A stretch of DNA of 6,943 nucleotides from Acidobacteriota bacterium (lineage in GTDB: Bacteria; Acidobacteriota; Vicinamibacteria; Vicinamibacterales; 2-12-FULL-66-21): positions 1-6,943 of the forward strand of contig JABFWM010000619.1 of NCBI GenBank assembly GCA_013362195.1, in the 5' to 3' direction. Under the pieces are notes generated by a model that was given only the letters and a program-made list of their open reading frames with translations, ran no database searches and had not been told where the DNA came from. Every line of letters starts with the position of its first letter. The stretch's first letter is position 1. The position numbers were made by a program, and so were the translations under genes. Below are positions 1 to 6,662 of this stretch, piece after piece.

Positions 1-2
1 GC

Positions 3-224
3 TATCCGCGCGCGAACCAGCTGCAGGTGTCGAACGACGCCGCGTCGTGGCAGACGTTCGCGGAAGGCAAGGGGACCGGCACGGCAACGCGGATTGCGTT
101 CGCTCCCGTCCGCGCGAAGTTCGTCCGCATCACGGAGACGTCAACTACCGAGAACGCGCCGCCCTGGACGATCCAGCGGCTCAAGTTGTTCGAACCGGCC
201 GGGAAGGCGGCGCCAGCACGGTAA
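3..224 (+). CDS. C-terminal fragment of a discoidin-like (F5/8 type C) domain protein
   Basis: The frame is open from the window edge to a TAA at 222-224 and gives 73 residues; the start lies upstream, so this is a partial gene. The visible part is the end of a beta-sandwich of the F5/8 type C (discoidin/galactose-binding-like) kind, with QVSND...W, AEGKG, RAKFVRI and WTIQRLKLF in order. This tail closely follows the last ~65 residues of the dehydrogenase on the opposite strand (QVSMD...W, AEGAG, RAKFIRI, WSIQQIRVY). Such tails commonly end PVC-type dehydrogenase/cytochrome proteins and related exported enzymes in Acidobacteriota, so the missing part may be a paralogous oxidoreductase, but no catalytic region is visible. 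The gene converges on its neighbour with 138 bp between stop codons. The coding assignment is good; the identity of the whole protein is a guess. Confidence 0.75.
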   Translation, partial: YPRANQLQVSNDAASWQTFAEGKGTGTATRIAFAPVRAKFVRITETSTTENAPPWTIQRLKLFEPAGKAAPAR

Positions 225-235
225 GTCGATTGCAA

Positions 236-357
236 TGCCGGTGCGCTGACGTAGACGGAGAGAACGGAGAGGTCGGAGAGATCGGCATTTGGTTGTAAGG
301 CACAAGGCGCACTCTCCGTCCTCTCCGAGCTCTCCGTGTTCCGTCAGTGCACCGGCG
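236..357. repeat. Large imperfect inverted repeat between convergent genes
   Basis: The left arm is 236-280 and the right arm 312-357, about 45 bases each, separated by 31 bases. Each arm starts with the core GCCGGTGCGCTGACG (237-251; GCCGGTGCACTGACG on the minus strand at 342-356) followed by three 9-base units of CGGAGAG plus two variable bases (units start at 256, 265 and 274; minus-strand CTCTCCG at 312, 321 and 330). The differences between arms are a few substitutions and one 1-base gap. RNA from either strand could fold into a long stem, so a bidirectional terminator or 3'-end protector is possible. There is no T-run after the stem, so a classical intrinsic terminator is not supported. 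It fills nearly all of the space between the two stop codons. Confidence 0.85.
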
Positions 358-362
358 CTCGA

Positions 363-3113
363 TTACGATCTCGATTGGAGCGCGTAGACTCGGATTTGCT
401 GGATCGACCAGCCCTCGTTGTTCTGCGCCGAACCGGTCTGGTTGATGCGGATGAACTTCGCGCGCGTGGGCGTGAACTTCACGAGCGTGCTGACCGCGCC
501 GGCGCCCTCGGCGAGCGGGGCGCTCCACGTCGAACCATCCATCGAGACCTGCACGGTATACGCAATCGGACCGGTCGTCTGCAGGAACCCGCCGCGGCCG
601 CGGCCGCGGGCGGCTGGCGCGGGCGCAGGGCCGGCGCCGCGCGCCGGTGGCATCGCAAACATCGGGCGGCCGGCAACCGTGCTGTCGAACTGCAGTTCGG
701 CGACCATCGCCGCCTCCGGTAATTCGATCTGGAACCACATCCCCGGCTGCTGCGGGACGCCCGTGTCCCAGCGGCCCGGCGTGGTCGCGATCGCGTTCGC
801 GGCCGTCTCGGGGTTGTGGCTGGCCGTCACCTTCCATGCGGCCGTGTTCGACAGCAGCTTCGGCACGATCGGATCGAGCTCCGTAAACGTCCACGGCGTC
901 TTTCGTGCCGACGTCTTGCGCGCCTCGGCGACCTGCTCCGCGGTGACGAACGTGCCCGCGTTGCCGAAACTGTTGCGCACGTAGGTGGCGATGTCGGCGA
1001 TCCACTGATCGTCGTTGGTGCCCATCGCGACCATCACGCCGGCCGGATAGTTCCGGTCCTCGATCGGACCCATCAGCCCGTGCAGCAGCACGTTGACGAC
1101 GTAGTCGCGGTGCCCCTGCACGCGCGCCGATTCCGCCAGCGGCGGCGCCATCGTCACACCCTCGGGTGCGCCCGCCATCGGCGAGCCCTTCCCGTCGGGG
1201 CCGTGACACGTGCCGCACAACTCGCGGTAAATCTCGTCGCCCCGCTGCAGCGAGCGGCGCTGATCGACGGTCATGTTGACGCCGCCGGCGCCGGTGTCCG
1301 CGAGCGACGGACGCTGCCCCTGGAAGGGACGCGGACGCAGCAGCTGCGTGCCGATCTCCCTGACGCCGCGCGCGCTGCTGTGTTCGGCGGTGGTCCGGAT
1401 CAGCGTCGCGGCGTCCGGGACCTTCTGCAGGTTCAGCGTCAGCATCGCCTGGATGGCGACGTTGGGATCGGGATCTTTCGTCATCGCGCGATAGTCGGCG
1501 GCGAACGACTTCTCGCCCCGCGATCCCTTGTAGAGCGACTCGCTCGCCCGGATGCCTTGAATGCGAAGCTGCGGATCCGGGCTCCTGATGAACTCGCGCG
1601 CGAGCGGCGCGTCCAGCGCGCCGAGCCCTTCGAGCGTCCACAGCGCGTGGATGCGCGCGAGCTGGCTCGTCGATCCGCGCGCCATCTGTTTCAGCGCGGG
1701 GACGACGCTCTTGTCCTGCTTCAGCACGAGCAGCTTCTGCGCCGTGTCGCGCCACCAGCCGTTGGGATGCGCGAGATGCGCGACCAGCTGCGCTGGCGTT
1801 TCCTGGTACATCCGCGGCGGCGTCCGGTCCGGCGACTGGCCCTCGTGTCGAATCCGCCAGATGCGTCCCCAGTTGTGCTGCTTGTCCAGTTCGTACTGCT
1901 CGATCTTGCGCCGCAGGTAGGTGCCCGGCCCGGACCACTGCGCATCCTGGATGATCCCCGTGTACATGTCGACCAGGTACAGCGAGCCGTCCGGCGCATT
2001 GTGGATGCTGACCGGACGGAACAGCGGATCCGTCGAGCGCACGAACTCCGACTGCACGTAGGCGTTCCGCAGCTGCGTCAGCCCGTCGGTGACGACGATT
2101 TTGGCGCGGCGGACGATGCGGCCGACCGGCTCGTTGAAGAAGAGATCCCCGACCGCATCCGGCGGCAGCCGATCGCCGCGATAGATCTCGACCCCTGATG
2201 CCGCGGTGAAGTGATTGAGCGTCCCGTCGGGGAGCCGCACGCGGCGCATGCCGCCTTGCATGTCGGAGATCCCGCCGGGCGCGGGCCAGGGCACCTGGAA
2301 ATCGGCTTCGAAATTGTCCGGCACGTTGAACGCGCCGTAGACGATCGGCGTCTGGAAGTTCACGGGGCCGATCTCGCCGCCGCCGTCGACCCACCAGACC
2401 TTGCCGTAATTGTCCTGCGCCGACCACCACTGTCCACCGTTGGCTTCGGTCTCTTCCCGCAGCACCTTGCCGTTCGGCGCGAGGCGGAGGCGGAACGGGT
2501 TGTAGGTCGAGTACAGCCAGTTGTCGAGCGCCCAGGTGATGCCGCCCGGCTGCCATTCCATGTTCGTGACGCGGCCGAACGCCGGGTAGAAGACCTCGTT
2601 CCTGTCCGCGACGCCGTCGCCGTTCGTGTCGGTGTACTTGTGGAGATCGCGATTGTCGGTTTCGAGGCCGAGGATCACGCCGTCCTCGAGCGGAAACGCG
2701 TTGCGCGGCATGACCATGTTGTCGACGAACACGGTGTGCGTGTCGTAGACGCCGTCGCCGTCGGTGTCCTCGTGGCGCGAGATGCGGCTGATCGGATCGC
2801 GCGAGCCGCTGCCGTCCGCGTCGCGCATGTAGGAGCGCATCTCGAGCACGTACATGCGTCCGTTGCCGTCGAAGGTCACGCCGACCGGATCCTGGATGAG
2901 GGGATCGGAGAGGACCAGCTCGATCGTGTAGCCGGGCGGCAGGAGGAACAGCTCCTGCTCCTTCCCGGGATCGAGCCGCACCACCGGCGGGCGCTTGAGG
3001 AAGTCCGCGGTCGCGTCCGGGTCCTGCGGCGATTGCGTCTGGCTGACGATGATCGCGCCGGAGAGTGCGCATGCGGACACGACGACTGCGATGCGGCGGG
3101 AGACGGGCGTCAT
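363..3113 (-). CDS. PVC-type membrane-bound dehydrogenase: beta-propeller, HEAT repeats, cytochrome c and discoidin-like domain
   Basis: This is a predicted periplasmic oxidoreductase of 916 aa. Order of parts: signal peptide 1-~27 (RR then a hydrophobic run); propeller of the PVC dehydrogenase/sorbosone-dehydrogenase type ~40-425, with LPPGYTIELV near the start and GRIWRIRHEG near the end; HEAT-like region ~435-600 containing GWWRDTAQKLL (~452-462), characteristic of this family; cytochrome c with CGTCH at 633-637 (His637 an axial ligand) and Met694 or Met697 as the likely second ligand; discoidin-like domain ~745-916. Three DxDxDG-type acidic loops (98-106, 116-124, 162-170) look like calcium sites. 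The family is thought to oxidise sugars or polyols and pass electrons to the fused haem; the substrate cannot be read from sequence. The ATG at 3111-3113 is preferred because the signal peptide starts there; an upstream GTG at 3162-3164 would add 17 unhelpful residues and abut a palindrome. No clear Shine-Dalgarno is seen; the 5' flank 3121-3144 is AT-rich. SRRIAVV resembles a Tat motif, but c-type apocytochromes normally use Sec. Confidence 0.9.
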   Translation of the reverse strand: MTPVSRRIAVVVSACALSGAIIVSQTQSPQDPDATADFLKRPPVVRLDPGKEQELFLLPPGYTIELVLSDPLIQDPVGVTFDGNGRMYVLEMRSYMRDADGSGSRDPISRISRHEDTDGDGVYDTHTVFVDNMVMPRNAFPLEDGVILGLETDNRDLHKYTDTNGDGVADRNEVFYPAFGRVTNMEWQPGGITWALDNWLYSTYNPFRLRLAPNGKVLREETEANGGQWWSAQDNYGKVWWVDGGGEIGPVNFQTPIVYGAFNVPDNFEADFQVPWPAPGGISDMQGGMRRVRLPDGTLNHFTAASGVEIYRGDRLPPDAVGDLFFNEPVGRIVRRAKIVVTDGLTQLRNAYVQSEFVRSTDPLFRPVSIHNAPDGSLYLVDMYTGIIQDAQWSGPGTYLRRKIEQYELDKQHNWGRIWRIRHEGQSPDRTPPRMYQETPAQLVAHLAHPNGWWRDTAQKLLVLKQDKSVVPALKQMARGSTSQLARIHALWTLEGLGALDAPLAREFIRSPDPQLRIQGIRASESLYKGSRGEKSFAADYRAMTKDPDPNVAIQAMLTLNLQKVPDAATLIRTTAEHSSARGVREIGTQLLRPRPFQGQRPSLADTGAGGVNMTVDQRRSLQRGDEIYRELCGTCHGPDGKGSPMAGAPEGVTMAPPLAESARVQGHRDYVVNVLLHGLMGPIEDRNYPAGVMVAMGTNDDQWIADIATYVRNSFGNAGTFVTAEQVAEARKTSARKTPWTFTELDPIVPKLLSNTAAWKVTASHNPETAANAIATTPGRWDTGVPQQPGMWFQIELPEAAMVAELQFDSTVAGRPMFAMPPARGAGPAPAPAARGRGRGGFLQTTGPIAYTVQVSMDGSTWSAPLAEGAGAVSTLVKFTPTRAKFIRINQTGSAQNNEGWSIQQIRVYALQSRS
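588..670 (-). other. Low-complexity Ala/Gly/Pro/Arg insertion in the discoidin-like domain
   Basis: Residues ~815-842 of the dehydrogenase are rich in A, G, P and R (PPARGAG, PAPAPAARGRGRGG) and interrupt an otherwise regular beta-sandwich between the strands VAELQFDS and IAYTVQVS. The DNA here is almost pure G+C. It looks like an expanded surface loop or flexible linker rather than a folded unit. The equivalent place in the neighbouring paralogous tail lies outside the window, so the two cannot be compared. Confidence 0.6.
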
Positions 3114-3165
3114 GGCGCGCACAAAATAGCACAGCAAATTACAAGGAGACGCCTCGTTGTTCACA

Positions 3166-3257
3166 TGTAGGCCGGGTCTTCAGACCCGGCCGGGTCAGAC
3201 CCGGCAACCAGCCGCGCTGACGCGCCTTACGCTGAGGCGGGTGAAGACCCGCCCTAC
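3166..3257. repeat. REPIN-like pair of inverted palindromic repeats
   Basis: On the plus strand 3166-3190 is TGTAG followed by the perfect hairpin GCCGGGTCTTCAGACCCGGC (3171-3190). A related unit lies on the minus strand at 3257-3235 (GTAGGGCGGGTCTTCACCCG at its start). The pair points inward with outer ends GTAGG (3167-3171) and CCTAC (3253-3257). Between them is a second palindrome, GCCGGGTCAGACCCGGC (3189-3205), and a spacer with the direct repeat CGCTGA (3215-3220, 3230-3235). Two inverted REP units around a short spacer is the layout of REPIN/BIME elements, which are moved by RAYT-type transposases encoded elsewhere. The element sits between two divergent genes, so termination is unlikely to be its only role. 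Confidence 0.8.
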
Positions 3258-3272
3258 GTGGGAATGAACAAC

Positions 3273-3281
3273 TGGTATAAA
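3273..3281 (+). promoter_or_regulatory. Probable extended -10 promoter for the TonB-dependent receptor
   Basis: TGGTATAAA matches an extended -10 element (TGn followed by a TATAAT-like hexamer, TATAAA at 3276-3281) in one of the few AT-rich patches of the window. No convincing -35 hexamer is seen, which is tolerated when the extended TG is present. The expected transcription start, about 7 bases downstream, falls at ~3288, only two bases before the GTG start codon, so the transcript may be leaderless. The call rests on sequence pattern only. Confidence 0.4.
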
Positions 3282-3289
3282 TTTTTGCT

Positions 3290-6200
3290 GTGAACTCATC
3301 CCAGCGCGTCGTGCTCGCTCTGCTGCTGCTCCTCGTCGCCGGCTTCCCCGCGGCCGCCTCCGCGCAGACGGCTGGCGCAACCTTATTAATAGAAGCGCGT
3401 GACGCGACGGGCGCACCCGTGCTCGGGACGGTCGTGACGATCACGAACAACGATACCGGCACGACCCGCGTCGGGACGACCGTCGAGGATGGGACGACGT
3501 GGCTGGTGCGGCTGCCGGCGGGCAGCTACACGCTGACCGGCGTCCGCAGCGGCTTCAAGACCGCCGTCGTCCGCGACATTCATCTCGAGGCCGCGGCGCG
3601 TGGACGACTGACGCTGCTGCTCGAAGCGGGCGCCTACACGGAGCAGGTCGTCGTCGAAGCGGATGCGTCGACGCTGCGCATCGGCAACAGCGCGATCGGC
3701 GCGGTGTTCGATGCGCCGACGCTGGAGATCCTGCCCGTCGCCGAGCGCGAGGCGCTGGCGTTCGCGACGCAGGCGCCCGGCATGGTGCCTCCGGCGCCAG
3801 GCTCGCGCCTCTCGACGCAAGGCAATACCGGCGTGAACAGCGCGGGTGCGCGGGAGGCCGCGAACAACTACCTCCTCGACGGCGTCGACAACAACGATCA
3901 GTTCCTCAACCGCCTGGTGATCAACCCGAGCCTCGACGCGATTCAGGAGTTCGCGGTCCTGCAGAACACCTACGACGCCGAGTACGGCCGCAGCGCCGGC
4001 GCGCAGTTGAACATGGTGCTCAAGTCGGGGACGCGCGCGCTGCACGGAACGCTGTACGAGTTCTTCCGCGACTCCGCGCTGGACTCGCGAAACGCCCTCG
4101 ACACCGGCGACGGCCCGAAGCCGCTGCTGCAGCGGCACCAGTTCGGCGGCACGTTGGGCGGGCCGCTGTGGCTCTCACGCTCGTTCTACTTCCTGAATGC
4201 CGAGGGCACCGACGGCCGCGAAGCGGACACGCGCCTCGCCCACGTGCCCACCGCGGCGGAGCGTGGCGGCGACTTCAGCGCGTCGGGGGTGACGATTCGC
4301 GACCCGTTCACCGGGCAGCCGTTCCCCGGCAACATGGTTCCGTCGTCGCGGCTGAGCGCCGCCGGCGCCGCCGCCGCGAACCAGTATCCGGCGCCGAATC
4401 GCGCCGATCCGCAGGCCAACTTCGTCGCCTCGCCGCTCGCGACGCGGGCGGCGGGACAGGTCACGATCAAGACCGACCACACCGTGTGGCGCGGCAGCCC
4501 GCTGATGTTCCGCTACAGCTTCAGCCGGGATACTCGCAAGCAGCCGTTCCCGGTGCGCGCGCGCAACCTCCCCGGCTTCGGCATCTCGGTGCTGGATCAG
4601 GGCCACAACGCCGCTGCCGGCCTGACGAAGGCGCTGACCGCGCGCATCTTCAACGAGCTGCGCGTCGGCGTGAACGCGTTGCGGCGCGAAAACCTGCCGC
4701 AGAGCGCCGGCCGCAACGGCTTCGCGGCCCTGGGGATGACGCCGCCAGCGATCGGCGATACGGACCTCGGCTTCCCGACGCTGGTCGTCCCCGGGTTCGA
4801 GACGCTCGGCGACGATCCCAACCTGCCGGTCGTCCGCCGCACGCGGACGATCCACGTGTCGGATGCGCTGACGTTCGACCGCGGCCGTCATCATGTGAAG
4901 AGCGGCGGCGACCTGCGCACCTATCGGTCCGACGGCTACAACCACCTGTTCGCGCGCGGGCAGGCGACGTTCAGCGGCGCCTTCACCGGCCAGCCGCTTG
5001 CCGACCTGCTGCTCGGGTTCCCGACGCTCTCGCTGCTCGGCGTCAACGACAATCGCCAGGCGCTCCGCACGTGGGCGGGCAACGTCTTCGTCCAGGACGA
5101 CTGGCGCGTGACCTCGCGGGTGACGGTGAACGCCGGCGTGCGCTACGAGCTGAATGCGCCGCCCTACGACGCCGACAATCGGATGCGCATCCTCGACCTC
5201 GATACGCTGACACTGCGCCAGGTCGGCGAGGATGGCGTGCCGCGATCGGGGCTGCACGGGGACTACAACGACGTCGCGCCGCGGGCGGGCGTCAGCTGGG
5301 ACGTGAACGGGACGGGACGCTGGATCGTGCGCGGCGGCTACGGCGTGTTCTACGATTCGGGCACGCTGATCGAAAACTCCGCGCTGTATTTCAATCCGCC
5401 CTACTGGTCGCTGCGGTTGTTCTTCCCCGGCGCGCAGCCGCTCACGCTCGCGAATCCGTTTCCCGCCGGCCGCGGCTTCTCGCCGCGCTCTGCCATCAAT
5501 ACGATCGATCCCGACCTGCGCACCTCGTATACGCAGCAGGCGACGGCGGGGCTCGAGACGATCCTTCGCGGGACGACGGTGGCGGCTCGCTACGTCGGCG
5601 TGCGCGGCTCGGATCTGGTGCGGAAGCGGAACATCAATCAACCGGTGCCGGGCCCGGGCCCGCTCGATCCGCGCCGTCCGTTGCCCGCGCTGGGCGACGT
5701 GCTGCTCGTCGAATCCACCGCATCGTCGCAGTACGACGCGCTGGAGCTGAGCGCGGTGCGGCGTCCCCGGCGCGGCGTGTCGGTCCGCGCCGCGTACACG
5801 CTCGCGAAGTCGATGGACGACACCTCCGCCTTTCTTGCGACCGACGGCGACGACAACACGCCGCAGAACAGCCGCGACCTCGGGGCCGAGTGGGGGCCGT
5901 CGGATTTCGACGTGCGGCAACGGCTCGTGCTGACCGCGTCGGCGGAAACGCCGCAGGCCGGACCGCGCATCCTGCGCAACTGGCAGGCGAGCGCGGTGTG
6001 GACCGCGCAGTCGGGGCGCCCGTTCACTCCGCGGGTGAGCTTCGACAACAGCAACACCGGCAACGTCGGCGGCGGCACGTTTGCCTACGATCGGCCGAAC
6101 GAGATCGCCGGGCCGCTTGCCGGCGCGCGCGGCGGCACGTATCGCGGCCGCACGTTCGTCATCGCGCCGAAGTACGCGTTCGGGAGCGCCGGACGCGACA

Positions 6201-6421
6201 GCATCGTTGGACCGGGCTACGCCACGCTCGACGCGATGGTCAGCCGGCGCCTGGCGCTCGGCGCGCGGCGTCTCGTCACGCTGCGCCTGGAAGTCTTCAA
6301 CGCGCTCAACCGGCGCAACCTGCAGTTGCCCGACAGCTTCGTCGATCGCGTCACGTTCGGCCAGTCGCTCGCCGCGTACCCGCCGCGCCAGTTCCAGCTC
6401 GCCGCGCGCTTCGCGTTCTGA
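3290..6421 (+). CDS. TonB-dependent receptor, Oar/SusC-like, with carboxypeptidase-regulatory N-domain
   Basis: This is a predicted outer-membrane transporter of 1043 aa, driven by TonB-ExbB-ExbD. A signal peptide covers 1-25 (poly-Leu core, cut after ASA before Gln26). Residues ~30-112 form a carboxypeptidase-regulatory-like beta-sandwich (GAPVLGTVVTITNNDTGT, then LPAGSYTLTGVRSGFKT). TEQVVVEAD at 117-125 may be the TonB box or the plug edge. The plug follows, with the family-typical YLLDGVDNND (to ~203) and YDAEYGRSAGAQLNMV from 228, then a long barrel with many aromatic-ended strands, ending in FQLAARFAF with the terminal Phe expected for Bam recognition. Length and order fit the ~1000-1150 aa receptors expanded in Acidobacteriota. 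The ligand is unknown; carbohydrate is a guess from neighbours. GTG at 3290 is chosen because it gives a complete signal peptide; GTG at 3311 is possible but lacks the charged n-region. No Shine-Dalgarno is visible. No truncation or frameshift is seen. Confidence 0.93.
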   Translation: MNSSQRVVLALLLLLVAGFPAAASAQTAGATLLIEARDATGAPVLGTVVTITNNDTGTTRVGTTVEDGTTWLVRLPAGSYTLTGVRSGFKTAVVRDIHLEAAARGRLTLLLEAGAYTEQVVVEADASTLRIGNSAIGAVFDAPTLEILPVAEREALAFATQAPGMVPPAPGSRLSTQGNTGVNSAGAREAANNYLLDGVDNNDQFLNRLVINPSLDAIQEFAVLQNTYDAEYGRSAGAQLNMVLKSGTRALHGTLYEFFRDSALDSRNALDTGDGPKPLLQRHQFGGTLGGPLWLSRSFYFLNAEGTDGREADTRLAHVPTAAERGGDFSASGVTIRDPFTGQPFPGNMVPSSRLSAAGAAAANQYPAPNRADPQANFVASPLATRAAGQVTIKTDHTVWRGSPLMFRYSFSRDTRKQPFPVRARNLPGFGISVLDQGHNAAAGLTKALTARIFNELRVGVNALRRENLPQSAGRNGFAALGMTPPAIGDTDLGFPTLVVPGFETLGDDPNLPVVRRTRTIHVSDALTFDRGRHHVKSGGDLRTYRSDGYNHLFARGQATFSGAFTGQPLADLLLGFPTLSLLGVNDNRQALRTWAGNVFVQDDWRVTSRVTVNAGVRYELNAPPYDADNRMRILDLDTLTLRQVGEDGVPRSGLHGDYNDVAPRAGVSWDVNGTGRWIVRGGYGVFYDSGTLIENSALYFNPPYWSLRLFFPGAQPLTLANPFPAGRGFSPRSAINTIDPDLRTSYTQQATAGLETILRGTTVAARYVGVRGSDLVRKRNINQPVPGPGPLDPRRPLPALGDVLLVESTASSQYDALELSAVRRPRRGVSVRAAYTLAKSMDDTSAFLATDGDDNTPQNSRDLGAEWGPSDFDVRQRLVLTASAETPQAGPRILRNWQASAVWTAQSGRPFTPRVSFDNSNTGNVGGGTFAYDRPNEIAGPLAGARGGTYRGRTFVIAPKYAFGSAGRDSIVGPGYATLDAMVSRRLALGARRLVTLRLEVFNALNRRNLQLPDSFVDRVTFGQSLAAYPPRQFQLAARFAF

Positions 6422-6433
6422 CCGTCTGCGTGC

Positions 6434-6467
6434 GGCGCCGGTGCGCTGACGCACACGGGGAGAGCGC
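6434..6467 (+). repeat. Third copy of the GCCGGTGCGCTGACG repeat core
   Basis: GCCGGTGCGCTGACG at 6437-6451 is identical to 237-251 and is followed, as there, by a CGG(G)GAGAG unit (CGGGGAGAG at 6455-6463). Only one 9-base unit is present and no inverted partner is seen nearby. It begins 13 bases after the receptor stop codon, just as the copy at 237 begins 13 bases after the stop of the first gene, and it has the same orientation relative to the upstream gene. Confidence 0.75.
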
Positions 6468-6527
6468 GCATCACGTGCGGCGCGTCGGCAAGGCCTGCAT
6501 GGGGCGAGTGCTGGCGGCGAGACAAAC

Positions 6528-6647
6528 AGGTGTAGGGCGGGTCTTCAGACCCGGCATAGGTGTAGGGCGGGTCTTCAGACCCGGCACAGGTGTAGGGCGG
6601 GTCTTCAGACCCGGCACAGGTGTAGGCCGGGTCTTCAGACCCGGCAC
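6528..6647 (+). repeat. Four-unit 30-bp tandem array of a REP-like palindrome
   Basis: Four units start at 6528, 6558, 6588 and 6618 with an exact 30-base period. Each reads AGGTGTAGG, then a hairpin centred on GGGTCTTCAGACCC, then GGCA. Units 1-3 have the left arm GGGCGGGTCT and so an interrupted stem of about 7 bp; unit 4 has GCCGGGTCT and forms the full 9-bp stem. Unit 4 is identical over 25 bases (6621-6645) to 3166-3190. There are no unique spacers, so this is not a CRISPR array. It lies between the convergent receptor and epimerase genes and could put several hairpins in the 3' ends of both transcripts. The rest of the 241-bp gap shows no gene. Confidence 0.9.
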
Positions 6648-6662
6648 GCGCCCGACGACTGA

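Noticed and set aside
236..357. Classical Rho-independent terminator
   Set aside because: The stem potential is strong but no T-run follows on either strand, and the arms are much longer than usual, so it is listed as a repeat.
816..2198. Long plus-strand frames antisense to the dehydrogenase (also 2211-3170)
   Set aside because: The translations are rich in R, H, D and V without motifs; they mirror the real gene's codon pattern.
181..3132. 983-codon open frame on the minus strand overlapping the dehydrogenase in another frame
   Set aside because: The translation is Arg/Ala-rich with no recognisable domain, whereas the overlapping frame contains a signal peptide, CxxCH and family motifs. 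It is a GC-bias shadow.
3114..3164. Extended N-terminus of the dehydrogenase from the GTG at 3162-3164
   Set aside because: It would place 17 residues before a good signal peptide and the start would abut the REPIN-like palindrome; the ATG at 3113 explains the signal peptide better.
3264..3293. Nine-codon upstream ORF (ATG at 3264, TGA at 3291-3293) overlapping the receptor GTG by four bases
   Set aside because: The start-stop overlap looks like translational coupling, but the ORF contains the probable -10 element, so it would lie mostly outside the transcript; no ribosome binding site precedes it.
4175..6454. 759-codon minus-strand frame antisense to the receptor
   Set aside because: The composition is typical of the antisense of high-GC coding DNA, with no domain, signal or neighbour supporting it.
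6528..6647. CRISPR array
   Set aside because: The units abut with no unique spacers between them, the whole 30-base period is repeat, and no cas gene is present.
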